NCBI GenBank assembly: GCA_040954595.2
Contig: CM082576.2
Span: 5,270,001-5,334,000, forward strand
Direction of reading: 5' to 3'
Length of the DNA: 64,000 nucleotides
DNA from: Balanoglossus misakiensis
Lineage: Eukaryota; Hemichordata
In this document: in pieces, positions 62,019 through 64,000 of the stretch
Numbering within the stretch: position 1 is the stretch's first letter
Layout: each line of letters begins with the position of its first letter
The notes under the pieces: model-generated
Told to the model about the DNA's origin: nothing
Seen by the model: only the letters and a program-made list of their open reading frames with translations
The model's database searches: none
Program-made: the position numbers and the translations under genes

Positions 62019-64000
62019 GTAAGTTCTCACTTTATTTGATTAATTAGTATGGCCCAGAGACAAATAAATTATACTTCATTAATTAGTGACAAAAAATAAA
62101 TGTTGTTTTTCCAGATTAATTATTGCCAGTTCTCAAACCGCTTCAATATCAATCTTTTAAGTCTCGAAATTAATGATTTTCGCAAATTAAATACAATATA
62201 TCTTCTTGTACATTAATCATATTTCATTATATAACAGTGCATAAGTACAGACAATTATTTAACCGTGCTATTTAAAAATATCGCCGTCATCTGTGTAGCT
62301 GTATGGAATATCAAGTAGGTAATTTAAGACATCCGAAATGAAATGGTTTGGTATTCTTCGTGACACGTGATATTCCGTGGATTCATTCTAGCGGGGCAAT
62401 TGCTAGTCTAGATTTATTGAACAATTTTGTGAACTGGTTTCTTTTCCGTCGGTGCGGAAAAGGAGCTAGCAACACCGAGGAAAAAAGAGGTCGCCAAAAA
62501 AGAAATCACAGCGATATGCATGATATGACCCTTGCGCTGCGAAGGACCGGAGAGGCACGCAACAAACATCACTTCGAAGGAATAGCTCGTTCATTTACAC
62601 GACCAGCCAACTGGAAACCCTTGCCACATGAATAGATGCGATGATCGGGCCCTGGCGAAAACGCCGCAAGACTTCCTGTTTGAACCCCGTCTAATAAAAA
62701 GACGCTGGACGCACTCTCGTATAAGAGCACCCTATTTGTGTGGTTAACGTATTGAGTCGAGTTTTATGGCCTAAATGGGCCAAGATTGAAGTTTGATGAG
62801 TTGATCTGAAAATTCGATACATTTAAATTGGGCAGACGTCAAGACGGAATAATTAGAGCTATAACCCGCAGAGCATGACATGCCCTACAGATTGTGTATA
62901 TAATATCACGTTCATTATGTGATATAGACACCTGCTCATCTGCTTCTGAATGGTCTATACTAGTGAATACCTTGCCTACTTTATTTATAGTTTTAAGCTC
63001 CCGTTGGTACACACAAATATAAGTATAAATCGATTATTTTCACAGCTTAGAATAACTTTCTACAATTTCGACCACAGAATCGCTATCAGACACCTTCGAT
63101 CGCTTTCCTTTTCCGTTTATTTCACGACTGAGTTGAGCAATGTGACACTCTTTCTCAATGGTGTCAATTATTGATGTCGTTCTTTAGTGAATGCGTCTCC
63201 CAGACGAAACACGGTTGCGTATATCGGAATGCAAAAGACTGAAGATCTATACCGCCATCTTGAATTTTGCGCGCCCAAAAATTGATATTCAATGTGTTAC
63301 ATCAAATTGCTTCTTCTTTGAGTGTGTATTGGTTTCCCGAGGGTGCGACATAAACAAAGATAATGATCATAAAGTAGCAGTTATATTGGTTCACATCGCG
63401 ATTCTAAATTATATGCTGCCCTTGTGTCTAAAGTCTGAACAAAATGGAATGATATTGTGACTGTGGACACGAAAACGAATCTTGTGATCGCCTGGGGTCA
63501 TGTGAGGTTATATCGCGACGCAACTATCTCTACCATTCTGTATAGCAATGATAGAGATAGTTTGCGAATGCAAAGTACGTGACACACCTTGGATATTAAT
63601 TGTACTATCTGTCAAATGGAAAATTTACGCTATCGCAGACATATAGTGGTGAGGTTGAATAGACGACATGACGTCCTTTTGATGTGTAAGCTGTACCATT
63701 GTTAACACCCTGAATTAAAATAGCATGATGGGCCAGTAACCATCAAGAACATACAGACATATCCAGTTGAAAAGGCCTGAATACCTTTTCAAAAGTAGAA
63801 CGCCCAAACAGGTCCTTATCTAAGCCTTTCGTAATCTCTTGTCATGTCGAAAATTGTTTCATGAATAATTGCAGAATCCTTTCTTTACAGTGACAGATGA
63901 AACGCGTCGTTCGCGCCATTGCACTTTTATGAATCACCTCGTGTGTCTGACGTTAAATCCCGCGTGATGAGATTTCCCGCTTCAGCAAGGCGTCCGTCGT
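62019..64000. other. Start of globin D intron 2, runs off the window
   Basis: Begins with the GTAAGT donor. I looked for a helix G-H exon with a KVEEAW-type motif after a CAG acceptor and found none. The open frames at 62348, 62950 and 63191 have no recognised features. Confidence 0.6.

Noticed and set aside
62348-62635. Possible third exon of globin D
   Set aside because: No helix G-H motif such as the KVEEAW block, and no fitting acceptor phase.

Overview
This is a eukaryotic, animal-type window. Genes are split by GT-AG introns, coding density is low, long AT-rich introns and simple repeats are common, and satellite arrays and transposon debris are present. The proteins point to an invertebrate deuterostome (amphioxus- or hemichordate-like) or another bilaterian that kept globin X-type globins. 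The species cannot be fixed from sequence alone.

Layout. 1-3741 is a satellite block: about 37 copies of an 87-bp unit (type A, running in from before the window) arranged in a 1,827-bp higher-order repeat, then six copies of a related 86-bp unit (type B). 3742-11456 is repeat-rich and gene-poor. It holds a 131-bp segment present twice (4926 and 10617), a 125-130-bp tandem array (about 7190-8420), several minus-strand exon-like units sharing one 3' splice-site motif, and a rearranged satellite patch at about 10137-10616. 11457-15780 (+) is a complete ten-coding-exon gene for an SLCO/OATP-type organic anion transporter of 688 aa, with a Kazal-like loop.

From 18767 to the right edge lies a head-to-tail cluster of four globin genes, all on the + strand: A (18767-27536), B (34965-45706), C (47501-52770) and D (55793 to beyond 64000, last exon not in the window). 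Each has three coding exons (two seen for D), a phase-2 intron at the end of helix B and a phase-0 intron in helix G. Each keeps Phe CD1, His E7 and His F8. All four begin with Met-Gly; A, B and D begin MGC with Ser at position 6, the pattern expected of N-myristoylated and palmitoylated globin X-type proteins. The cluster therefore looks like a lineage-specific expansion of membrane-anchored, globin X-like heme proteins.

The long first introns carry mobile-element remnants: a decayed Ty3/gypsy-type gag fragment in B (about 38057-38496) and an 803-bp terminal-inverted-repeat element flanked by TTAA in D (60078-60880). Intergenic stretches of several kb otherwise show no recognisable genes.
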